Origin: Actinomadura nitritigenes
Lineage (GTDB): Bacteria > Actinomycetota > Actinomycetes > Streptosporangiales > Streptosporangiaceae
Length of the DNA: 64,000 nt
Assembly: GCF_017573545.1 (NCBI RefSeq)
Contig: NZ_JAGEOK010000003.1
Span: 1 to 64,000 of the forward strand
Direction of reading: 5' to 3'
Shown: positions 16,480 to 24,644 of the stretch, in pieces
How the letters are laid out: each line of letters opens with the position of its first letter
Position numbering within the stretch: position 1 is the stretch's first letter
Made by a program: the position numbers and the translations under genes
Notes under the pieces: generated by a model
Told to the model about the DNA's origin: nothing
Database searches by the model: none
Seen by the model: only the letters and a program-made list of their open reading frames with translations

Positions 16480-17925
16480 TCAGACGATCTGCGCCGCGAT
16501 CTCGTACCGGGACAGCTCGCCCGCGACGTCCTCGGGGACGCGCGCGTGCAGCAGCGTGCCCTCGGCGACGTGCTCCTGCTTGAGCACCTCGCCGCGGTCG
16601 TGCACCCGCGCGACCAGGTCGCCGCGCTCGTACGGCACCAGCGCGCGCAGCTCGGCCTCCAGGCCCGGCAGGTCGGCCTCGATGGCCTCCCGCAGGTCGT
16701 CCATGCCGAACCCGGTGCGGGCGGAGACGACGACGCTGTGCGGTTCGCGCCGCTGGAGGCGGGCGATGGCCAGGTCGTCGGCGGCGTCCGCCTTGTTGAT
16801 CACGATGATCTCGGGGATCGCGTCGGCGCCGATCTCGCGGAGCACCTCACGGACGGCGTCGATCTGCGCCTCGGGGTCGGCGTCGGAGCCGTCCACGACG
16901 TGCAGGATCAGCCCGGCGTCGGTGACCTCCTCCAGCGTCGAGCGGAACGCCTCGACGAGCTGGTGGGGCAGGTGCCGGACGAACCCGACGGTGTCGGCGA
17001 GGGTGTAGGCGCGCCCGCCCGGCGTCTCGGCCCGCCGGACGGTGGGGTCGAGGGTGGCGAACAGCGCGTTCTCCACCAGCACTCCGGCGCCGGTGAGCCG
17101 GTTCAGCAGGGACGACTTGCCGGCGTTGGTGTAGCCGGCGATGGCGACGGCGGGCACCTCGTTGCGGCGCCGCTCGCCGCGCTTGGTGTCGCGGGCCTTG
17201 GACATCTCGGCGATCTGCCGGCGCAGCTTGGCCATCCGGGTGCGGATCCGCCGCCGGTCCAGCTCGATCTTGGTCTCACCGGGGCCGCGGCCGCCGATGC
17301 CGACGCCGCCGGCGGCGCGCCCGCCGACCTGCCGGGACAGGTTGCCGCCCCAGCCGCGCAGGCGCGGCAGCAGGTAGTTGAGCTGCGCGAGCTCGACCTG
17401 CGCCTTGCCCTCGCGGCTCTTGGCGTGCTGGGCGAAGATGTCGAGGATCAGCGCGGTCCGGTCGATGACCTTGACCTGGACGGTCTCCTCCAGGTGCCGC
17501 AGCTGGCTGGGCGCCAGCTCGCCGTCGCAGATGACGGTGTCGGCGCCGGTCGAGATGACGACGTCGCGCAGCTCGGCGGCCTTGCCGGAGCCGATGTAGG
17601 TGGCCGGGTCGGGCCGGGACCGGCGCTGGACGAGCCCCTCGAGCACCTGGGAGCCCGCGGTCTCGGCGAGCAGCGCCAGTTCGCGCAGCGAGTTCTCGGC
17701 GTCGGCCGCGGTGCCCTCCGTCCACACGCCGACGAGGACGACCCGCTCCAGCCGCAGGGCGCGGTACTCGACCTCGGTGACGTCGGTGAGCTCGGTGGAC
17801 AGTCCCGCGACGCGGCGCAGTGCCCGCCGGTCCTCGAGGTCGAGCTCGCCGGTCAAGGGCTCGGCGTCGATCTCGTCGTAGGTCCGGTCTTCGTGGGTCT
17901 GGTCTGCAGAGAAAGGAAGAGTCAT
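16480..17925 (-). CDS. hflX: Ribosome-associated GTPase HflX
   Basis: The protein has 481 residues. HflX splits stalled 70S ribosomes under stress. The N-terminal domain has TYIGSGKAAELRD and VCDGEL-type ICDGELAPSQLRHLE. The linker GGRGPGETKIELDRRRIRTR is diagnostic. G-domain motifs are GYTNAGKSSLLNRLT, TLDPTVRR, DTVGFVRHLPHQLVEAF and NKAD. It starts at ATG 17925 with GAGGAC at good spacing. It is divergent from aceB. In M. tuberculosis hflX directly follows dapF; here about 15 kb separates them. Confidence 0.96.
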   Translation of the reverse strand: MTLPFSADQTHEDRTYDEIDAEPLTGELDLEDRRALRRVAGLSTELTDVTEVEYRALRLERVVLVGVWTEGTAADAENSLRELALLAETAGSQVLEGLVQRRSRPDPATYIGSGKAAELRDVVISTGADTVICDGELAPSQLRHLEETVQVKVIDRTALILDIFAQHAKSREGKAQVELAQLNYLLPRLRGWGGNLSRQVGGRAAGGVGIGGRGPGETKIELDRRRIRTRMAKLRRQIAEMSKARDTKRGERRRNEVPAVAIAGYTNAGKSSLLNRLTGAGVLVENALFATLDPTVRRAETPGGRAYTLADTVGFVRHLPHQLVEAFRSTLEEVTDAGLILHVVDGSDADPEAQIDAVREVLREIGADAIPEIIVINKADAADDLAIARLQRREPHSVVVSARTGFGMDDLREAIEADLPGLEAELRALVPYERGDLVARVHDRGEVLKQEHVAEGTLLHARVPEDVAGELSRYEIAAQIV

Positions 17926-18069
17926 ATGTCCTCGGTAGAACGCCGCGGCGCGGCCGTGTCTTCCCGGGGATCGTCTCACGGGCCGTCGTCGCGGGTCACG
18001 CGGTTATCAGGTGCGTACCCGCCGCGCGCGCGGGGAGGTCAACGGCACGGCCGGAGCGGCGCCCCCGCT

Positions 18070-18127
18070 TTGACCGGGCTCTGTACCGCCGAGTAGCGTT
18101 ACTCCGTAAGACAGAAGTGGAATTTCA
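18070..18127 (+). promoter_or_regulatory. aceB promoter with overlapping inverted repeat and a downstream operator-like palindrome
   Basis: TTGACC (18070-18075), 18-bp spacer, TAGCGT (18094-18099) is a good sigma-70-type promoter. GAGTA-GCGT-TACTC (18091-18104) straddles the -10. TGGAATTTCA (18118-18127), an imperfect palindrome, lies just past the expected start of transcription, where a repressor would block aceB. An IclR-type regulator such as AllR is a guess. Confidence 0.55.
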
Positions 18128-18147
18128 CCATACGAAAGGGCGAGCAG

Positions 18148-19755
18148 ATGGCCGAACTGGAAGGTGTCGAGGTCAACGGGCCTCTCGGGGAGCGGTACGA
18201 GGAGATCCTGACGCCCGAGGCGCTCGGCCTGCTCGCCGCACTGCAGCGTGAACTGGGCGCCCGCCGCAAGGAGCTGCTGGCGGCCCGCGCGGAGCGGCAG
18301 CGCGAGCTGTCCGGGGGCGGGACGCTGGACTTCCTGCCCGAGACCGCGTCCGTCCGCGAGGACCCGACCTGGCGGGTCGCCGACCCGGCGCCGGGCCTTG
18401 AGGACCGCCGCGTCGAGATCACCGGCCCGACGGACCGGAAGATGACCATCAACGCGCTCAACTCGGGCGCGAAGGTGTGGCTGGCCGACTTCGAGGACGC
18501 CAACACCCCGCTGTGGAACAACATGATCGAGGGGCAGCTGAACCTGCGCGACGCCCTCGACCGCACCATCGACTTCACCGACGCCAAGTCCGGCAAGTCC
18601 TACGCGCTCAAGGACGACGCCGAGCTGGCCACCATCGTGGTCCGCCCGCGCGGCTGGCACATGGAGGAGAAGCACCTCCTCGTCGACGGCGAGCCGATGT
18701 CGGGGTCGCTGTTCGACTTCGGCCTGTACCTCTTCCACTGCGGCCGCCGGCAGTTGGACAAGGGCAAGGGCCCGTACTTCTACCTGCCGAAGATGGAGGG
18801 CCACCTCGAGGCGCGGCTGTGGAACGACGCCTTCAACCTCGCCCAGGACGCCCTGGGGATCCCGCGCGGCACCGTCCGCGCCACCGTGCTGATCGAGACG
18901 ATCCCGGCCGCGTTCGAGATGGAGGAGATCCTCTACGAGCTGCGCGACCACTCCGCGGGCCTGAACGCCGGCCGCTGGGACTACCTGTTCTCGGTGATCA
19001 AGAAGTTCCGGGACCGCGGCGCCGACTTCGTGCTGCCCGAGCGCAACGCGATCACGATGACCGCGCCGTTCATGCGCGCCTACACCGAGCTGCTGGTCCG
19101 CACCTGCCACAAGCGCGGCGCGCACGCCATCGGCGGCATGGCCGCGTTCATCCCGTCCCGCAAGGACGAGGCGGTCAACAAGGTCGCGCTGGAGAAGGTC
19201 CGGGCCGACAAGACCCGCGAGTCCGGCGACGGCTTCGACGGCTCCTGGGTCGCCCACCCCGACCTCGTCCCGGTCTGCCGCGAGGTCTTCGACGGCGTGC
19301 TGGGCGACAAGCCCAACCAGCGCGACCGGCTCCGCGAGGACGTCAGCGTCTCCGCCGCCGACCTGCTCAACGTCAAGGCCACCCCCGGCGACATCACCGA
19401 GGCCGGCCTGCGCAACAACATCGACGTCGCCCTGCGCTACCTGGCCACCTGGCTCAACGGCTCCGGCGCCGTCGCCATCCACAACCTCATGGAGGACGCC
19501 GCCACCGCGGAGATCTCCCGCTCCCAGGTGTGGCAGTGGATCTACAACGGCGTCTCCACCACCGAGGGCAAGAAGATCACCAAGGAGTGGGTCGAGCAGC
19601 TCCTGGACGAGGAGCTGGCCAAGATCCGCGCCGAGCTCGGCGACGCCTACAACGAGCCGCGCTACGACCAGGCCGTGACCCTCTTCAAGGAGGTCACGCT
19701 CGCCGACGAGTACTCCGAGTTCCTCACCACCCCCGCCTACCAGCAGTTCCCGTGA
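18148..19755 (+). CDS. aceB: Malate synthase A
   Basis: The protein has 535 residues, the size of isoform A. It condenses glyoxylate with acetyl-CoA to malate. Signatures include [95 protein letters not shown] [12 protein letters not shown] and [13 protein letters not shown]. It starts at ATG 18148 after AAAGGGCGAG. No isocitrate lyase gene is nearby. The next genes are glcDEF, so its local role is probably to consume glyoxylate made from glycolate. A strong hairpin lies just after the stop. Confidence 0.97.
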   Translation: MAELEGVEVNGPLGERYEEILTPEALGLLAALQRELGARRKELLAARAERQRELSGGGTLDFLPETASVREDPTWRVADPAPGLEDRRVEITGPTDRKMTINALNSGAKVWLADFEDANTPLWNNMIEGQLNLRDALDRTIDFTDAKSGKSYALKDDAELATIVVRPRGWHMEEKHLLVDGEPMSGSLFDFGLYLFHCGRRQLDKGKGPYFYLPKMEGHLEARLWNDAFNLAQDALGIPRGTVRATVLIETIPAAFEMEEILYELRDHSAGLNAGRWDYLFSVIKKFRDRGADFVLPERNAITMTAPFMRAYTELLVRTCHKRGAHAIGGMAAFIPSRKDEAVNKVALEKVRADKTRESGDGFDGSWVAHPDLVPVCREVFDGVLGDKPNQRDRLREDVSVSAADLLNVKATPGDITEAGLRNNIDVALRYLATWLNGSGAVAIHNLMEDAATAEISRSQVWQWIYNGVSTTEGKKITKEWVEQLLDEELAKIRAELGDAYNEPRYDQAVTLFKEVTLADEYSEFLTTPAYQQFP

Positions 19756-19765
19756 TCTGACAGAG

Positions 19766-19796
19766 GATCGGGCCGCCCGGACCGGGCGGTCCGATC
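19766..19796 (+). terminator. Hairpin between aceB and glcD
   Basis: GATCGG-G-CCGCCCGG pairs with CCGGGCGG-T-CCGATC (one G-T wobble), about 15 bp with a one-base turn, followed by TTG. It sits 11 bases after aceB and 25 before glcD, so it probably attenuates read-through into glcDEF. Confidence 0.65.
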
Positions 19797-19821
19797 TTGC
19801 CGTCCGCACGGGACCCGGAGG

Positions 19822-21282
19822 ATGGTGGAGGGGATGGAACCGGTACTCAAGGCGCTGGCCCTGCGCCTGGACGCGCTGCTCGGACCCGATCGGGTCATCA
19901 CCGACCCGGTGCGGCTGCGCACGTACGAATGCGACGGCCTCACCAACCACCGTTCGACGCCCGGGATCGTCGTGCTGCCCGACACCGCCGAGGAGATCGC
20001 GGCGATCGTGCGCGCCTGCGCGGAGGCGGGCGTGCCCTACGTGGCGCGCGGGTCCGGGACGGGCCTGTCGGGCGGCGCGCTCCCCCGCGCGGACGGGGTG
20101 CTGATCGTCACGTCCCGGATGCGGCGGATCCTGGAGATCGACATCCCGGGGCAGCGGGCCGTGGTCGAGCCCGGTGTGATCAACCTGGACGTGACCCGCG
20201 CGGTGCGCCCGTACGGGTACTACTTCGCGCCCGACCCGTCCAGCCAGCAGATCTGCTCGGTCGGCGGGAACGTGGCGGAGAACTCCGGCGGCGCGCACTG
20301 CCTGAAGTACGGCTTCACCGCCCACCACGTGCTCGCCTGCGAGGTCGTGACGCCGGACGGCGAGCTGGTGGAGCTGGCGGCGGACGGGCCCGGCTACGAC
20401 CTGCTCGGCGTGTTCGTCGGGGCGGAGGGCACGCTCGGCATCACGACCAGGATCACGGTGCGGCTGACCCGGGTACCGGAGACCGTGCAGACGCTGCTGG
20501 CGGCGTTCGGCTCGATCGAGGCGGGCGGGACGGCCGTCTCGGCGATCATCGGCGCCGGGATGGTGCCGGCGGCGATCGAGATGATGGACGCGCTGTCCAT
20601 CGAGGCGGCGGAGGCGGCGGTGCGCTGCGAGTACCCGCCGGGCGCCGGCGCGGTGCTGATCGTGGAGCTGGACGGCCCGGACGCGGAGGTCGCCGCGCAG
20701 TTCGCCGAGGTGGAGCGGCTGTGCCGGGACGCGGGCGCGTTCGAGATCCGGATCGCCGCGGACGACGCGGAGCGCGCTCTGATCTGGAAGGGCCGCAAGT
20801 CGGCGTTCGCGGCGGTCGGCCGGATCAGCCCCGCCTACCTCGTCCAGGACGGCGTGATCCCGCGCACCGCGCTGCCGCAGGTGCTGGCGCGGATCGACGC
20901 GCTGTCGGCCGAGTCGGGCGTGCGGGTGGCGAACGTGTTCCACGCCGGGGACGGCAACCTGCACCCGCTGGTGCTCTTCGACGACGCCGAGCCGGGCGCC
21001 GCCGAGCGCGCCGAGGAGGTGTCGGGCGCGATCCTCGACCTGTGCATCGAGCACGGCGGGTCCATCACCGGCGAGCACGGCGTCGGCGTCGACAAGTCCC
21101 TCTACATGCCGCGGATGTTCACCGACGCCGACCTGGACACGATGCAGATGGTCCGCTGCGGGTTCGATCCCGCCGGACTGTGCAACCCGGGAAAGGTGTT
21201 CCCCACGCCGCGGCTGTGCGGCGAGGTCCCGGGCGTGCGCAAGGGCCCGCACCCGTACGAGGGAAAGGCGGACATCTTCTGA
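19822..21282 (+). CDS. glcD: Glycolate oxidase FAD-binding subunit
   Basis: The protein has 486 residues. GlcD is the flavin subunit of glycolate dehydrogenase, oxidising glycolate to glyoxylate. The N-terminal FAD_binding_4 domain has TPGIVVLPDTAEEIAAIVR, ARGSGTGLSGGALP and GGNVAENSGGAHCLKYG. The C-terminal FAD-oxidase domain has VANVFHAGDGNLHPLVLFD and GGSITGEHGVGVDK. Start choice is uncertain: ATG 19822 has GGAGG almost touching it, and ATG 19834 is in frame. Its stop overlaps the glcE ATG by one base (TGATG), so the two are coupled. Confidence 0.93.
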   Translation: MVEGMEPVLKALALRLDALLGPDRVITDPVRLRTYECDGLTNHRSTPGIVVLPDTAEEIAAIVRACAEAGVPYVARGSGTGLSGGALPRADGVLIVTSRMRRILEIDIPGQRAVVEPGVINLDVTRAVRPYGYYFAPDPSSQQICSVGGNVAENSGGAHCLKYGFTAHHVLACEVVTPDGELVELAADGPGYDLLGVFVGAEGTLGITTRITVRLTRVPETVQTLLAAFGSIEAGGTAVSAIIGAGMVPAAIEMMDALSIEAAEAAVRCEYPPGAGAVLIVELDGPDAEVAAQFAEVERLCRDAGAFEIRIAADDAERALIWKGRKSAFAAVGRISPAYLVQDGVIPRTALPQVLARIDALSAESGVRVANVFHAGDGNLHPLVLFDDAEPGAAERAEEVSGAILDLCIEHGGSITGEHGVGVDKSLYMPRMFTDADLDTMQMVRCGFDPAGLCNPGKVFPTPRLCGEVPGVRKGPHPYEGKADIF

Positions 21283-22487
21283 TGCGGCCGTTGGAGGCTC
21301 TGGCGAAGGTCTGCGGCGACGTCCGCGCCGGTGAGCCCGAGGAGGGCGTGCTGGGCGTGCAGCCCGCGCTGGTGGCGGCGCCCGCGTCCGCCGCGGAGGC
21401 CGCGGAGGTGATGCGCGTCGCCGCCGAGCGGGGCCTGTCCGTGGTCCCGCGCGGCGCCGAGACGCGGCTGGACTGGGGGACGCCCCCGGAACGCTGCGAT
21501 CTGCTGGTGGACACGCACCGGCTGGACAGGCTGGTCGAGCACGCCGCCGGCGACCTCGTCGCCACCGCCGAGGCCGGGCTCCCGCTGGAGACGCTGGCCG
21601 AGCGGCTCGCGGAGAAGGGGCAGCGGCTGTCCCTGGACGTCCCGCTGCCCGGCTCCACGGTCGGCGGGACGATCGCCACCGGGGCCGCCGGCCCGCTCCG
21701 GACGCTGTTCGGGACGCCGCGCAACCTCGTCATCGGGCTCACGATCGTCCGGGCGGACGGGAAGATCGCACGTTCCGGCGGCAAGGTCGTCAAGAACGTC
21801 GCGGGCTACGACCTCGGGCGGCTGTTCTCCGGCTCGTACGGCACCCTCGGGCTCATCGTGGAGGCGACGTTCCGCCTGCATCCGGTGCCGGCCGCCACGG
21901 CGTGGGTCACGCGCCGGGTCGCCGGCCCGGACGAGGCGCACGAGGCCGTCCAGGCCGTCCTGCACTCCCCTGCGGCTCCGAGCGCCCTCGAATTCATCGG
22001 TCCCGGGACGGTCGCGGCGCTGCTTGAAGGCGTCCCGGACGGTGTCGCCGCGCGCGCTGGGCAGCTCGTCGGGCTCCTCGGCGGCGACGCCCAGGTCACC
22101 GGGGACGCGCCGGACGGCTGGGGCCTGTACCCGGACGGCACCACCCTCATCGAGGTGACCGCACCACCGCCGTCCCTCCGCGACCTGGTCGGCCTCGTCG
22201 ACGGCCTACGGCCCGGCGTGGCGATGGCATGGAGCGGCAGCGGGCACGGTCAGATCGGTCTCCCTTCCGGCACCCCGTCCGAGGAGGTGGCCGCGGTACT
22301 GGGCGCGCTGCGCGACGTCCTGAGCCGGCACAAGGGCGGCGCCGTCGTCCGCTACGCGCCGCAGGAGGTCCGCGGCGAGATCGACCTGTGGGGGCCCGTG
22401 CCGGCCCTCTCCCTCATGCGCCGGGTGAAGGACCAGTTCGATCCCGATCACCGGCTGTCCCCCGGCCGCTTCGTGGGAGGAATCTAG
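21282..22487 (+). CDS. glcE: Glycolate oxidase FAD-binding subunit GlcE
   Basis: The protein has 401 residues and a shorter paralogous FAD-binding fold: VQPALVAAPASAAEAAEVMR, VPRGAETRLDWG, LSLDVPLPGSTVGGTIATGAAGP and GGKVVKNVAGYDLGRLFSGSYGTLG. The C-terminus ends VKDQFDPDHRLSPGRFVGGI, typical of GlcE. It forms a complex with GlcD and GlcF. It starts at ATG 21282, overlapping the glcD stop, and ends directly against glcF without a gap. Confidence 0.92.
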   Translation: MRPLEALAKVCGDVRAGEPEEGVLGVQPALVAAPASAAEAAEVMRVAAERGLSVVPRGAETRLDWGTPPERCDLLVDTHRLDRLVEHAAGDLVATAEAGLPLETLAERLAEKGQRLSLDVPLPGSTVGGTIATGAAGPLRTLFGTPRNLVIGLTIVRADGKIARSGGKVVKNVAGYDLGRLFSGSYGTLGLIVEATFRLHPVPAATAWVTRRVAGPDEAHEAVQAVLHSPAAPSALEFIGPGTVAALLEGVPDGVAARAGQLVGLLGGDAQVTGDAPDGWGLYPDGTTLIEVTAPPPSLRDLVGLVDGLRPGVAMAWSGSGHGQIGLPSGTPSEEVAAVLGALRDVLSRHKGGAVVRYAPQEVRGEIDLWGPVPALSLMRRVKDQFDPDHRLSPGRFVGGI

Positions 22488-23774
22488 ATGAGCGCCCAGG
22501 ACGACCTCCCGAAGCTCCTCGGCGACTGCGTGCACTGCGGTTTCTGCCTGCCGACGTGCCCGACGTACGTGCTGTGGGGCGAGGAGATGGACTCCCCGCG
22601 CGGCCGCATCCACCTCATGCAGCAGCACGTCGAGGGCGCGCCCCTCAACGCGCCGATGGTGCAGCACTTCGACCAGTGCCTGGGATGCATGGCGTGCGTG
22701 ACGGCATGCCCGTCGGGCGTGCAGTACGACCGGCTCATCGAGACCACCCGGGCGGAGGTGGAACGCGAGCATCCCCGTTCGCTGAAGGAGCGGGCCATAC
22801 GCGAGGCCATCTTCCGCCTGTTCCCGTACAGGCGTCGGCTCCGCGCGCTGCGCGGCCCGCTGCGCGCCTACCAGAAGTCGGGTCTGGACCGCCTGGTGCG
22901 GCGCAGCGGCGTGCTGGAACGCATCTCGCCGTCCATCGCGGCGATGGAGCGTCTCGCGCCGCCGCTGGGGAAGGCGCCCCGCCTGCCCGAGTTCGTCGCC
23001 GCGCGCGGGGAGCGCCGCGCGACGGTCGGGATGCTGACGGGCTGCGTCCAGGGCGAGTTCTTCCCCGGCGTCAACGCGGCCACCGCGCGCGTCCTGGCGC
23101 TGGAGGGCTGCGACGTGGTCATCCCCGGGGACCAGGGCTGCTGCGGGGCGCTGTCGCTGCACTCCGGCCGCGAGGACGAGGCCCGCGCGTTCGCCCGCCG
23201 GACGGTCGAGACCTTCGAGTCCGCCGACGTCATCGTGGTGAACTCGGCGGGCTGCGGCTCGGCGATGAAGGAGTACCGGGCGCTGCTCGCCGACGACCCG
23301 GCCTGGGCGGCGCGCGCCGAGGCGCTGTCGGCCAGGACCAGGGACCTCGCCGAGTTCCTCGTGGAGCTCGGGCCCCGCGCGGAACGGCGGCCACTTCCGG
23401 TCACCCTCGCCTACCACGACGCGTGCCACCTGTCCCATGCGCAGGGCGTCCGCGCCCAGCCGCGGGCCCTGCTGGCCGGGATCCCCGAGCTGACCGTCGT
23501 GGAGATAGCCGAGCCGGACCTCTGCTGCGGGTCCGCCGGCACCTACAATCTCCTCCAGCCGGAGGCCGCCTCCGCTCTGGGCGACCGCAAGGCGGTGAAC
23601 GTGGACGCCACCGGAGCCGAACTACTCGTCGCCGCCAACCCCGGCTGCTCCATGCAGATCGCCACCGCGCTGCAACGCCGCGGCGCCCCCATCGCGGTCG
23701 CGCACACCGCGCAGGTGCTGGACGCCTCGCTGCGCGGGCTCGGCCGCGACGCCCTTGTCGGACGCACTTCGTAA
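22488..23774 (+). CDS. glcF: Glycolate oxidase iron-sulfur subunit
   Basis: The protein has 428 residues. Two ferredoxin-like 4Fe-4S motifs occur at the N-terminus (CVHCGFCLPTCP, CLGCMACVTACP). Two cysteine-rich CCG-type domains follow (GDQGCCGALSLHSG and PDLCCGSAGTYN), the quinone-reductase-linked arrangement of GlcF/heterodisulfide reductase-like proteins. It passes electrons from glycolate oxidation to the quinone pool at the membrane. ATG 22488 immediately follows the glcE TAG, with GGAGG about 8 bases upstream. Confidence 0.94.
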   Translation: MSAQDDLPKLLGDCVHCGFCLPTCPTYVLWGEEMDSPRGRIHLMQQHVEGAPLNAPMVQHFDQCLGCMACVTACPSGVQYDRLIETTRAEVEREHPRSLKERAIREAIFRLFPYRRRLRALRGPLRAYQKSGLDRLVRRSGVLERISPSIAAMERLAPPLGKAPRLPEFVAARGERRATVGMLTGCVQGEFFPGVNAATARVLALEGCDVVIPGDQGCCGALSLHSGREDEARAFARRTVETFESADVIVVNSAGCGSAMKEYRALLADDPAWAARAEALSARTRDLAEFLVELGPRAERRPLPVTLAYHDACHLSHAQGVRAQPRALLAGIPELTVVEIAEPDLCCGSAGTYNLLQPEAASALGDRKAVNVDATGAELLVAANPGCSMQIATALQRRGAPIAVAHTAQVLDASLRGLGRDALVGRTS

Positions 23775-23915
23775 GGCCCTGACCAGGTGGTTCCGCCGCT
23801 TCCCCGGCGAGGGAGGCCCGGCCGCCGTCGTTCCGGCCGTCCTGTATCGTGTCTGGCCCCTGCAGGCAGGACGCCCTTACCGGGCACGAAACAGGCCCGA
23901 GGGAGCACGAGGAAC

Positions 23916-24617
23916 GTGTCGAACAGCTACCACTCACACCGACGAAGAAGGAAGAGCGCCGCGGGCCGGCTGGGCCTCGCCGGCGCCGTCACGGGCGTCG
24001 TCGGCATCGCCGCCGTCGCCGCCGGGATCGTCTACTTCCGCCCGGACGGCGACGCGGGCGGCGGCCGTCCGTCGCTCGCCAGCCAGGGCGAGACCGGGGT
24101 GCAGAGCACCGCGCCGCTGCCGAAGACCGGGCCGCCCGTCAACTTCACCACCCCCGAGGGGTACGGCTACGGCCTCGCCGCGGTGAAGGCCGGGACGGAC
24201 CGGCAGCCGCTGGGCGCGACCGAGGCGCCGCCGTCCGGCACGACGTACGCCTACGCCGACTACGTCCTCACCAACAGCCAGCGCAGGCCTGTCCTGCTGG
24301 ACTTCCCCGCGGACCTGTTCATGCCGAAGTCGCAGGTCCCCGCCGACGCGCAGGACCGCTGCATGCCGCAGCCGGGCATCCCCGACGACCTGTGCACCCT
24401 CCCCAACCACAGCAAGATCACCGCCCGGCTCGGCGGGTCGAAGGCGCCGGTCGACGACGACGGCGACCAGATGATGCCCGCGGGCGCCACCTACCTGGTG
24501 CGGATCGCGACCGACCTGCCGGTGAAGGACGGCCTGCCCGCCGGCGACCTGAAGATGTACGTGTGGAACGCCCGCTACACCAGCGACCGCAAGGGCGTCG
24601 AGATCGCCTTCCCCTAG
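23916..24617 (+). CDS. Membrane-anchored extracytoplasmic protein of unknown function
   Basis: The protein has 233 residues. GTG 23916 is preceded by GAGGAAC. After a short basic head (YHSHRRRRKSAAGR) comes one hydrophobic helix (LGLAGAVTGVVGIAAVAAGI), then an Asp/Gly-rich linker and a compact soluble domain with YAYADYVLTNSQRRPVLLDFPADLF and two cysteines (DRCMPQPGIPDDLC) that could form a disulfide outside the cell. The family is not recognised. It follows glcF after 141 bp with its own possible TATCGT -10 and meets the oligopeptide ABC operon tail to tail. Confidence 0.7.
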   Translation: MSNSYHSHRRRRKSAAGRLGLAGAVTGVVGIAAVAAGIVYFRPDGDAGGGRPSLASQGETGVQSTAPLPKTGPPVNFTTPEGYGYGLAAVKAGTDRQPLGATEAPPSGTTYAYADYVLTNSQRRPVLLDFPADLFMPKSQVPADAQDRCMPQPGIPDDLCTLPNHSKITARLGGSKAPVDDDGDQMMPAGATYLVRIATDLPVKDGLPAGDLKMYVWNARYTSDRKGVEIAFP

Positions 24618-24644
24618 CCCGGGCGCCCCGGGTCAGCCCGGGCT
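24616..24644. terminator. Bidirectional hairpin at convergent stops
   Basis: AGCCCGGGC, 11-nt loop, GCCCGGGCT: a perfect 9-bp inverted repeat covering the 15-bp gap and overlapping the TGA of the solute-binding protein gene. Confidence 0.65.

Noticed and set aside
18007..21252. A minus-strand open frame of about 1080 codons opposite aceB and glcD
   Set aside because: Antisense shadow: the plus strand encodes clear malate synthase and GlcD motifs through the whole stretch.
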